DNA of 64,000 nt from JANYCO01 sp035535995 (GTDB taxonomy: Bacteria; Bacteroidota; Bacteroidia; Cytophagales; Cytophagaceae): the NCBI GenBank assembly GCA_035535995.1, contig DATLOZ010000009.1, positions 248,001 to 312,000 of the forward strand, read 5' to 3'. Below, in pieces: positions 56,675 to 64,000 of this stretch. Below the pieces are notes generated by a model. The model was not told where the DNA came from, ran no database searches, and saw only the letters and a list, made by a program, of their open reading frames with translations. Positions within the stretch are counted from its first letter, which is position 1; each line of letters starts with the position of its first letter. A program made the position numbers and the translations under genes.

Positions 56675-57595
56675 TCAGAGCTTAAATTTAGGAAAAAACC
56701 TTCCCGCTTTTTTCTGATACTCCGCATACTTCGGATATTTGCGCGCCGAAATTGCTTCGCTGAAATCGGAACTTCCCTGAAACAAAATCAACAACAACAT
56801 ACAACCCGCGATCGACCAATTGATCCACTCGCCGGTGGCTACTACGCTAAATAGATAGAACACGATCCAGATCAATTGCTCCGAAGCGTAGTTCGGGTGT
56901 CTTATTTTTTTCCATAATCCTGACTGGATAAAGCCATCGGTGTATTCTCCTGTCTTTGTTTCTCCGATCTTTGCAAGACGTTTTTTCTCTTTTTGAAAAT
57001 TATGCATTTGCTGATCGGCAATAGTTTCGATGAGAAGGAAAGCCAGGAACAAGGCTGCAAGCAGGTAATCGATCATTGTGAGCGGAAGTCCAATGCCTTT
57101 CATTGCTACAAGTATTGGCAGCGTAAACAATAGTATTAATCCGTTTTGATAAAAACAGATGAAAAAGAAATTGAACAGCGTCCATTTTAATTTGCCTTGC
57201 AAGGCAGGATTTTTTCTTAATTCTTCCCAACGGTAATCTTCTTCTCCTTCCCAAAATTTCCATTGATAAGCGCCTTTGCGCGCGAAGTTGAACGTGAGTC
57301 GCGCGCCCCATAAAGTCACCAGGATTGCCATTAAAACCACGCGTTCGTCCATGCCTGTTTTGACCGTAATGTACCATGCATAAAAGATTGGGAGAATGCT
57401 CCAGATCTTGTCTACCTGGCTGTTGTTGTTGGTCAGTTCGCCTAATACAAAACAGGCAAAAGCTATTCCGAGATAGATATACATGACCTGCCACAAAATT
57501 TCTTTTTGCGCGGCAAACAACGGCTCATCGATCCAGAAAGTGACGAAAGGCACTACTATCAAGGTAAAGAGAAGGATGATAATTGTTTTGATCAT
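56675..57595 (-). CDS. DUF1295 / steroid 5-alpha-reductase-like membrane protein
   Basis: 306 aa, about seven transmembrane helices. C-terminal signature of the isoprenylcysteine methyltransferase/5-alpha-reductase superfamily: 'GFIQSGLWKKIRHPNYASEQ' and 'SARKYPKYAEYQKKAGRFFP'. DUF1295 proteins are predicted lipid-modifying or NADPH-using membrane enzymes; the substrate is unknown. It lies after the large A2M gene on the same strand, separated by a strong terminator. Confidence 0.85.
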   Translation of the reverse strand: MIKTIIILLFTLIVVPFVTFWIDEPLFAAQKEILWQVMYIYLGIAFACFVLGELTNNNSQVDKIWSILPIFYAWYITVKTGMDERVVLMAILVTLWGARLTFNFARKGAYQWKFWEGEEDYRWEELRKNPALQGKLKWTLFNFFFICFYQNGLILLFTLPILVAMKGIGLPLTMIDYLLAALFLAFLLIETIADQQMHNFQKEKKRLAKIGETKTGEYTDGFIQSGLWKKIRHPNYASEQLIWIVFYLFSVVATGEWINWSIAGCMLLLILFQGSSDFSEAISARKYPKYAEYQKKAGRFFPKFKL

Positions 57596-57677
57596 AAAAA
57601 ATCAATTTATTAAACTTTAGTCCACCCAGAGTCTCCCTCACTCTGAGATTATTTGTTTACAGGAATAAAAAAACAAT

Positions 57678-57723
57678 AAACAGAAATGCACGAAGAACGA
57701 TGTGTCTTCGTGCATTTCTGTTT
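57678..57723 (-). terminator. Terminator of the alpha-2-macroglobulin gene
   Basis: AAACAGAAATGCACGAAGA (57678-57696) and its exact complement (57705-57723) give a 19-bp stem with an 8-nt loop; on the minus strand it is followed by a run of T (…TTGTTTTTTT). Confidence 0.9.
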
Positions 57724-57728
57724 TAACT

Positions 57729-60700
57729 TTATTTCACACGAATTATACCTGCGCCATTGTAGGAATGGTATTCTCCATTATACATCGCATCCGCGCTTAC
57801 TGGCCCCATCACAAAACTTCCTTTGGAAACAGCTCTCACCACATAGTAGTAAGATTTTGTGTTTCCATCAACGGTTGTAAACAAATTGATGCGATCATCG
57901 CGGATATCAAAATGCTCAGGCGCTGCATTGTCTTTGATCCATTGCATGTCGGCAGTTTCGCTTAGCCTTGGATTTTCGATCTCAAAACCTGCCGGCAGAA
58001 TATCGGTGATCACTACATTCTCCACCGAAGAACGATCGGTAGTCGCCACGGTGATCTTTACTACTACAAGATCGTTCTGCTCAAAGTTAGTACCGCTGAT
58101 CGCTCTGCCGTTGCGGTCGTAGAAGGCTTTGCGCACGCGGATGAAGCTATCTTCTTCTTTCACTTTGCCATCACTGCTCAAGCCTTCCTGTTCCCAGAAA
58201 TAATAAAGCGCCCCTGAACCTTTGGCTGAGATCTCTATTTCTTTTCCTGAAATATTTTTCGTCAATACAAGCGTTCCGCCTTTATAACTTCCGATCGATT
58301 TTCCATCAGCAGTAATTTCGGCAGTAGCAGTGCTCTCATTGGCTTTCTTTGCAATTTTTCCTAACGCGATAAATGCGAATGCGCGTTCTTGCGTAGAAAG
58401 ATAGCGTTGCTCTTTCATTTGTCTTGTAAGATGCTGCGCGAGAATTCCTACCTGCGGATTTCCAGGATCGCTTTCCACCAACGCATTCAGCGAGATCGCC
58501 ATGTCGCGGGTATAGGAATAAAAGCTTCCGCCAAAAGCATTGATCGATTTTTCACCTTCGAATGCAGTTGGCAACAAGGCACGCGCACTTCCCTGGTCGC
58601 CCAAAATGCGGTAGGTGGAAGCCAGTAGATATCGGGAATCCAGCGCCATGCTGTTTTTATTTGATTTATAATAGTTCATGATCGAAAGATCCTGGCGGCC
58701 TACATTGGCTAGTATATAGAGCGAGTAGAAGATCTCTTTCGCCGGGATCTGGCGCGTGCGGTAGGTGCCGTCTTCGTAGTAATAATAATCGTAGGTCATT
58801 TTTTCTTTTACCTTTTGTTGCAAATAACCATACATTTTTTCAAGCATAGAATTGCTTACTTCGAATCCTGCCTTACGCGCTTCAGTGAGGAAATGTGCAG
58901 CATACACCGTACCCCACCAACTTTCATCGTAGCCGCCCAGCCAGTAGCTAAGCGCACCATTGTTGAGCTGCATCGCCGATAATTTGCGGATCGCTTCCTG
59001 CACGTTGTAATTCGGATCTTCCAGCGACTTCCGTTTCGCACCAATACTTTTTACCATATCGTTGAAATACAATTGTGGGAATGCTTTGGAAACCGTCTGC
59101 TCCACACATCCATGCGGGTAGCCAAGCAAATAATCCAGGTCATTTTCAAACTGGATCATCGGCGAACGGCTTACGATCAGCTTTCCATCAATGGAGGAAG
59201 GAATAAAATCATTGTCCATCGTAAGCTTTTCTGTACTGCCTGCGGCAACTTGTCCTGACGTATGCTGCTTGACCAACGAAGCCGGAGGACGAACAGTCAT
59301 ATCGGTTTCTTCTTTGAATTTTTCATTTAAGGCCGACACCGTTGTCACGATCTTGCCTGTGCCGATCTCTTTCTTGGCATAAATTTTAAACTGCACTACC
59401 TGCTCCGAATTTCCTTTGATTGAAATTCGCTTTGAGCTTTCTCCTATTACCATCATCGGACCTGTAACGTTCAGTTGCGCCGTAGCATCTGCGTTAGTGC
59501 CTGTGGTGTTGGTAAGCGTCACCGGCACCAGCGCGGTATCGCCCGGGCTCAGGAATCTTGGCAACGAAGTACTCACTACAACCGGGTCGGCCACTTTCAT
59601 ATTTTTACTTGCCGAACCGAATGATTTCCCCTGGTAAGCCACTGCCATGATACGAAGGTCACCGGAGAATTGCGGAATGAAAATTTCATAATATGCTTTG
59701 CCATCTGAATTGGTGCGAAGTGTACCGCTCCAGAAAGAGACAAGCTTCACACGCCGGTTGTTGAGCGGGTTGGCGCGTTTTTCCAGGTTGTAACCGTCAC
59801 CTGCCACGCTACTTTTTCTTCCGGAAAGTTCCGGTAAAAGTTTTGGATAAATATCATAAGCATTTACTTCCAATGCTTTTCTTCTATAAAAGAAACCATA
59901 AGGATCTGGCGTACGTGTATTTTTCAATTGTAGAATTCCCTCGTCTACTACGGCGATGGTCATTTCTACATCCGAATTTCCATTCGCTGCTTCTACCATA
60001 ATTCTTTGCTTGGTATTCGAGCGGGATTTTTCGGCAGCTTCGATTTTCAGCTCCAGCTTGTTGGACTTCCGCTCCACGGTCAATGGTGCATAGCCATGGC
60101 CCACCGTAAGCGGCAGTGAGCTTTCTGTATTAGGCTTGATAAGCGTGGCGGAAATATAGGCGTTTGGAAGATATTCTTCTTTGATGGTAATAGAAGTAGA
60201 GGCAGATTTTTTATCGGTATCCAGATAAAAATAATCGTACACTTTATCGCGCTCTACGGTTACCAATATTTTTCCGGCAAACGGAGTTTTGAAAAGTAGT
60301 TTGGCTTCCTCTCCTACCTCGTATTTATCCTTATCCATTTCAATCGTTACTTTTCCTTCGTTGTCCACTTCAAAAGAAGAATTATCCGTAGTGCCAAATC
60401 CATACGCATAGAAATACTGCGACACGTAGGCATCTGTTTCCGGCAGCTTCACGCGAACTTCGTAAGAACCGGACCTTGTAGGATTGAATGTATAAAACGT
60501 TTTAGTACCACTGATGGTAAAATTTCTATCTTCCAGCACTACTTCTCTTCGCTGTGACACATAACGATAACCGCTATAATTTTTCTCCATCACTGTTTGC
60601 CAATCGTAACGGATCACCTGCACTCGTGCCTGGAAAGATGACAAAGCCTTACCATCTTTATTCACTGCTACCAGCGGTATTTGTAGCGGCTTGTTGATGT

Positions 60701-63134
60701 CTACGTAATTGTCAAAATATTTTATACCAAGGAATGTCTCCTGGGTAAGCACCTCAAATGATTTCATCTGATGCACCGGACGCCCAGATTCATCGAAGAC
60801 CGTTACATACGTATTTCCGTCAAGAATTCCTGAATTTTTATATGTATCAGGGAATGTAAACACTTCCGTCGCTTGTCCGTTTTCATCAGTCTTTCCTTGA
60901 CGAAGGTCGTTCGGATAATAACTTTCTTTGATGGCGTTGATCTGGAAGTTATAATCTTCAAATCCTTGCGGAGAAAAATAAGCGCGGCTTAGCGTCATTT
61001 CTACTTCGTAATTTCTATTCGAAGCGGGAGGCCCGAATAGATTGAGCGCTGTAGCAGTGACTTGAAGTGGCTGACTAAGCTTTACTGTTTCGCTGTTCAA
61101 TACAGCATTCACTTTTATTCTATCCGGAATAAATTCTTCTACGCTGATAAGTTTGGAATTTAACAGAACGTCGTTGGCTGTATACACTTCGATATTGTAT
61201 GAACCCGTAACAGTTGCAGCCGGCAGAATGAAATCTGTAGCAAAAGATCCTTCCGAATTCAGCATTCCTTTTTTGGCAGAAAATTCTTTTCCATTCGGAA
61301 GAATAACTTTCATCTTTACCGGAACGGCTTTCAGCGGCTGCCACTCATGATCACGTATTACTGTGTTCAGATGCATCGTATCGCCGGGACGGTAAATTTC
61401 TCTTTCTCCATAAATGAAGGCTTCGTAGCCCGAGACATTGTTGTAAGCGCCGCCTATGTCGAACTGGGAAGTTTCTACTCTTGTTTCATCAAAATACAAA
61501 TAGTTAAAACTACCCGTTCCCTGGCAAGTAATCATCTTGATCGTAAAACCTGGAGCTTTCTTTTTGATGTCCGGAAATTTTGCTACGCCATCTCCGTCTG
61601 TGACGGCTTTATAGACAGATTGGTTGTTAGAGCTGATCAAATTTACTTCCAGACCGCTGATTAGATCTGTACTGATAATAGAGTTGGCAAAAACATAAAT
61701 ATCATTTTCAGTTTCCTTCACGATCATCCCGATATCGGAAATGGAAATGATCTTGGAAGATTTGATCCACTGCTGATCCAGAGAGCTTACGGTTACCACA
61801 TAAATACCCTGGAAAGCGTTTAGGTCTTTGAAATCAAGGTCAAGCAAACGCGCACCGCCATTTTTCTTCAGACTTTTGGTTTGAATTTCTTTTTCCAAAA
61901 CAAGATCGCCACAATCTTCTATACCTGAATAACCAGAGCCGTAACCATATCCTTCTTCGTAATAATAATCTTCATAATTGGAATACATATTCTTCTTGAG
62001 GAACTGAATAATATTATTCTCATAGATCTTATAAACGGTCAACTTTACCTCTGGTACATTGATAATATTGACAGCCACATTTTTTTCTCCTCTGTCAGTG
62101 AGGTAAATTCCTTTTTTATTTACAAAATTAATACTCGGCTCCTGCGCACCAAACACAAGGTCTTGCTGATATTCTTCTTTCAATGTACCGCCAAAAATTC
62201 CTTTCAGTTCTTTTTTCACCACCAAACGATATGCATTGCCCGACTGGAAGCCGCCACGGATATAGAACCCGGAAGCATGAGGTTCTACCGATATCTGAAG
62301 CGAAGGTTCGATCGTGATCAGCTTTTCAATATCCTGTTCATCGGTTTGCTGATTTGTAAGAACATTGATGTATCCTTTTTCATCTTCATACAAGGCTTCT
62401 GCCTGAATGATCTGAAATTTATCTTTGGATGGAATAGTGGTTTCGTATTTGATTTCTTCTTTGGAAACAAAGTTACTTTCGCTGCATTTCAATCCGGGGC
62501 TGATCACAACCGATATATTTTTATCATCAAAAGAACCATCCGACTCCGGCACTGCGATCATGATCTTGTCGGAGTTATAAGAAGAATTTAATTCAAAGCG
62601 CTGCTCTTGCCCGCCGATCTTGACATGTAGGAGGTTTCGCAGATCGGAAGGGTTTATTTTTGCATTGAAGACAAGCTCTGTCCTTAGCTCTGTGATGTTT
62701 TTATTTTGTTCGTTCTTCGCCCAGAAAAGCGAAGCGCCTAATAAATTGAGATAAGGCGTATGAAAGCGTATAGCTTCTTCCGGCAAAGAATATTTTTTTT
62801 CCGCCTTGGCCACCAGCTTATCGGTGAAAGTAGCAGTGTAGTCTGTAGAAGGAAGGAAACTGATATCCGGTGAGAAAACCAGCTCATCGTTGCCGGTCCA
62901 TTTAAATTTTCCTTTCACCTCAGGAGTAAACGTGATGTAAGGCTCGTCCATCCAGATATTGATAAGACTGTCTGGGACAAGATTTTTATTAAAATTAAAA
63001 ACCAGGTTTTGTTGAAGCTCGATCTCTTCGTCAAAATTTTTATCGTCAAGTTTTAGTTTGTTTCCCGAACAAGAAAACAGGAATACTGTTATTACAAAAG
63101 TAACAACAAGGGAAGGCAGGTTTCTGATTAGCAT
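57729..63134 (-). CDS. Bacterial alpha-2-macroglobulin-like lipoprotein
   Basis: 1801 aa, YfhM-type. Lipobox 'VITVFLFSCSGNK' anchors it in the periplasm. Several macroglobulin beta-domains, then an A2M bait/thioester region. The thioester motif is intact: Cys1343 in 'YPHGCVEQTVSKAFPQLYF'. 'YEAFIYGEREIYRPGDTMHL' (MG2 signature) and 'LVSFWSGTLRTNSDGKAYYE' mark standard domains; the C-terminal part has a bacterial A2M MG10-like domain. Such proteins trap proteases that enter the periplasm and usually sit beside a PBP1C gene; none is adjacent here. A tail unlike the E. coli protein ('GYGYGSGYSGIEDCGD', about residue 400) is an extra low-complexity loop. Confidence 0.93.
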   Translation of the reverse strand: MLIRNLPSLVVTFVITVFLFSCSGNKLKLDDKNFDEEIELQQNLVFNFNKNLVPDSLINIWMDEPYITFTPEVKGKFKWTGNDELVFSPDISFLPSTDYTATFTDKLVAKAEKKYSLPEEAIRFHTPYLNLLGASLFWAKNEQNKNITELRTELVFNAKINPSDLRNLLHVKIGGQEQRFELNSSYNSDKIMIAVPESDGSFDDKNISVVISPGLKCSESNFVSKEEIKYETTIPSKDKFQIIQAEALYEDEKGYINVLTNQQTDEQDIEKLITIEPSLQISVEPHASGFYIRGGFQSGNAYRLVVKKELKGIFGGTLKEEYQQDLVFGAQEPSINFVNKKGIYLTDRGEKNVAVNIINVPEVKLTVYKIYENNIIQFLKKNMYSNYEDYYYEEGYGYGSGYSGIEDCGDLVLEKEIQTKSLKKNGGARLLDLDFKDLNAFQGIYVVTVSSLDQQWIKSSKIISISDIGMIVKETENDIYVFANSIISTDLISGLEVNLISSNNQSVYKAVTDGDGVAKFPDIKKKAPGFTIKMITCQGTGSFNYLYFDETRVETSQFDIGGAYNNVSGYEAFIYGEREIYRPGDTMHLNTVIRDHEWQPLKAVPVKMKVILPNGKEFSAKKGMLNSEGSFATDFILPAATVTGSYNIEVYTANDVLLNSKLISVEEFIPDRIKVNAVLNSETVKLSQPLQVTATALNLFGPPASNRNYEVEMTLSRAYFSPQGFEDYNFQINAIKESYYPNDLRQGKTDENGQATEVFTFPDTYKNSGILDGNTYVTVFDESGRPVHQMKSFEVLTQETFLGIKYFDNYVDINKPLQIPLVAVNKDGKALSSFQARVQVIRYDWQTVMEKNYSGYRYVSQRREVVLEDRNFTISGTKTFYTFNPTRSGSYEVRVKLPETDAYVSQYFYAYGFGTTDNSSFEVDNEGKVTIEMDKDKYEVGEEAKLLFKTPFAGKILVTVERDKVYDYFYLDTDKKSASTSITIKEEYLPNAYISATLIKPNTESSLPLTVGHGYAPLTVERKSNKLELKIEAAEKSRSNTKQRIMVEAANGNSDVEMTIAVVDEGILQLKNTRTPDPYGFFYRRKALEVNAYDIYPKLLPELSGRKSSVAGDGYNLEKRANPLNNRRVKLVSFWSGTLRTNSDGKAYYEIFIPQFSGDLRIMAVAYQGKSFGSASKNMKVADPVVVSTSLPRFLSPGDTALVPVTLTNTTGTNADATAQLNVTGPMMVIGESSKRISIKGNSEQVVQFKIYAKKEIGTGKIVTTVSALNEKFKEETDMTVRPPASLVKQHTSGQVAAGSTEKLTMDNDFIPSSIDGKLIVSRSPMIQFENDLDYLLGYPHGCVEQTVSKAFPQLYFNDMVKSIGAKRKSLEDPNYNVQEAIRKLSAMQLNNGALSYWLGGYDESWWGTVYAAHFLTEARKAGFEVSNSMLEKMYGYLQQKVKEKMTYDYYYYEDGTYRTRQIPAKEIFYSLYILANVGRQDLSIMNYYKSNKNSMALDSRYLLASTYRILGDQGSARALLPTAFEGEKSINAFGGSFYSYTRDMAISLNALVESDPGNPQVGILAQHLTRQMKEQRYLSTQERAFAFIALGKIAKKANESTATAEITADGKSIGSYKGGTLVLTKNISGKEIEISAKGSGALYYFWEQEGLSSDGKVKEEDSFIRVRKAFYDRNGRAISGTNFEQNDLVVVKITVATTDRSSVENVVITDILPAGFEIENPRLSETADMQWIKDNAAPEHFDIRDDRINLFTTVDGNTKSYYYVVRAVSKGSFVMGPVSADAMYNGEYHSYNGAGIIRVK

Positions 63135-63290
63135 AAAAGTTTGGATGATAAAGCTTATTTGAAGTTAAGTTATTTTTTGAAAAACAAATAGATCGGAGGT
63201 AGAAATTGCACATTAAATTTAGCATTTCTCAAAACCATAACTTCTTTTTCTCCGTACTTGTAACCGGTGATAGCTAAGTGAGTTCCGTTC

Positions 63291-64000
63291 ATGTTCAAAT
63301 TTCGTTTCCCCATCAAAATTGCGCTTTTTTATCTATGTATAGGAATTGCATGGATCTTATTGAGCGATAAAGTCCTTCTGATTTTAATGAAATCCGGTTC
63401 CGGTGAGCAGATCACCCGGATCCAGAATTATAAAGGCGTGTTCTTTATTTTCCTCACTTCAGGATTGCTTTACCTGATGTGCAATTATTATTATAAAAAA
63501 CAGCGAAAAATAATTCAATCCAGTCATCAGAATTCCGAACGACTTAATACTATGCTGGAAAGTATTACCGATGGCTTCTTTGCGGTAGACCGCAATGGTA
63601 TTATTACGCATATCAACCAGGCTTGCGCCCGGCTATTCGGAGGCTCGAGAGAAACCTTTGTCGGCAAAAAACTTTGGACACTTTTTCCCGACTATACCGA
63701 TTCGAGATCTTACCGCGAATACAGCCGCGCGCTAAAGGAAAACGTAACCGTTCATTTCGAAGACTACCTCGCTCCATACGAGGCATGGTTTGAAGTGAAT
63801 GCATATCCTTTTCAAAAAGGACTCGCTGTCTACTTTCGCGATATTACTCAGCAAAAACTTATTCGTCGCGAGCTGATGGTAGGCAAAAGCAGTCTCGACG
63901 CGCTCATCAACAATACGAGCGATCTGATCTGGTCGGTAGACCGGGATTGCAGGCTTTTATCGTTCAACAAACCTTTCCGGGATATGATGAAATATTTCCT
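63291..64000 (+). CDS. PAS-domain membrane sensor protein (N-terminal part)
   Basis: 236 codons from ATG 63291 to the window end; partial. Two transmembrane helices (about 8-28, 'IALFYLCIGIAWILLSD', and 51-66, 'FFIFLTSGLLYLMCNYYY') flank a short periplasmic loop. PAS domain about 85-200 ('MLESITDGFFAVDRNGIITH', 'EAWFEVNAYPFQKGLAVYFR', 'DITQQKLIRREL'), and a second PAS begins at about 208 ('ALINNTSDLIWSVDRDCRLL'). The continuation is most likely a histidine kinase, but the catalytic part lies outside the window. Divergent from the A2M gene. Confidence 0.85.
   Translation, partial: MFKFRFPIKIALFYLCIGIAWILLSDKVLLILMKSGSGEQITRIQNYKGVFFIFLTSGLLYLMCNYYYKKQRKIIQSSHQNSERLNTMLESITDGFFAVDRNGIITHINQACARLFGGSRETFVGKKLWTLFPDYTDSRSYREYSRALKENVTVHFEDYLAPYEAWFEVNAYPFQKGLAVYFRDITQQKLIRRELMVGKSSLDALINNTSDLIWSVDRDCRLLSFNKPFRDMMKYF

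Noticed and set aside
63030..63240. Minus-strand ORF with several Cys overlapping the start of the alpha-2-macroglobulin gene, considered as another Cys leader
   Set aside because: It runs out of frame into the A2M signal-peptide region, whose base composition creates the Cys codons; it does not end before the gene.

Overview
The window is a chromosomal piece of a Bacteroidota bacterium, most likely an aerobic environmental member of the Chitinophagia/Cytophagia type. Evidence: a SusC/SusD pair, TonB-dependent barrels with N-terminal carboxypeptidase-regulatory-like domains, Bacteroidota-style promoters (TTG near -33, TAnnTTTG near -7), little Shine-Dalgarno signal, moderate GC, many exported proteins whose signal peptides end in AQ, and a copper/oxygen-type formylglycine-generating enzyme (FGE) rather than the anaerobic radical-SAM type. 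No rRNA, tRNA or CRISPR was seen.

Layout. 1-2.3 kb: the start of an exported RCC1-repeat protein and an unusual histidine kinase. 2.8-9.2 kb: a leucine/isoleucine operon, leader peptide-attenuator-leuA-leuC-leuD-cimA-leuB. The 21-codon leader has five consecutive Leu codons and is followed by an intrinsic terminator. 9.2-10.7 kb: a REP/RAYT locus, with one HUH transposase, four copies of a small palindrome and 92-bp direct repeats at both ends. 10.7-21.2 kb: metabolic and envelope genes (SRPBCC protein, CrtI-like oxidoreductase, SDR, RND pump with adaptor, periplasmic sugar-dehydrogenase-like protein with a cytochrome c). 21.3-22.6 kb: a fatty-acid-hydroxylase cassette with two tiny membrane proteins.

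23-48.6 kb is an organosulfate-scavenging island. The minus strand carries SusC, SusD, five tandem large arylsulfatases, a rhodanese-thioredoxin fusion, a small rhodanese and another outer-membrane barrel. The plus strand carries an orphan solute-binding protein, an exported FGE, a YceI protein and a sixth sulfatase. All six sulfatases have the Cys-type C-x-P-x-R site that FGE converts.

The most interesting signal is regulatory. Two short minus-strand ORFs encode leader peptides rich in consecutive cysteines (four Cys just before the stop upstream of susC; three consecutive Cys upstream of the fatty-acid-hydroxylase cassette). Each is preceded by a candidate promoter, and the same 43-bp element (37/43 identical) lies about 25 bp upstream of each -33 box. 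This looks like cysteine-sensing translation-coupled control of a sulfur-scavenging regulon, parallel to the leucine attenuator. A third, weaker sORF containing one Cys precedes the FGE operon.

48.6-64 kb: a 256-bp palindromic repeat element, a TPM-domain membrane protein, an M48 protease lipoprotein, an Ldh-type dehydrogenase, a YwqK/MORN-like protein, htpG, a GNAT acetyltransferase, a DUF1295 protein, a very large alpha-2-macroglobulin-like lipoprotein with an intact thioester motif, and the start of a PAS sensor protein cut by the window edge. Several families of short palindromes are scattered through the intergenic regions.
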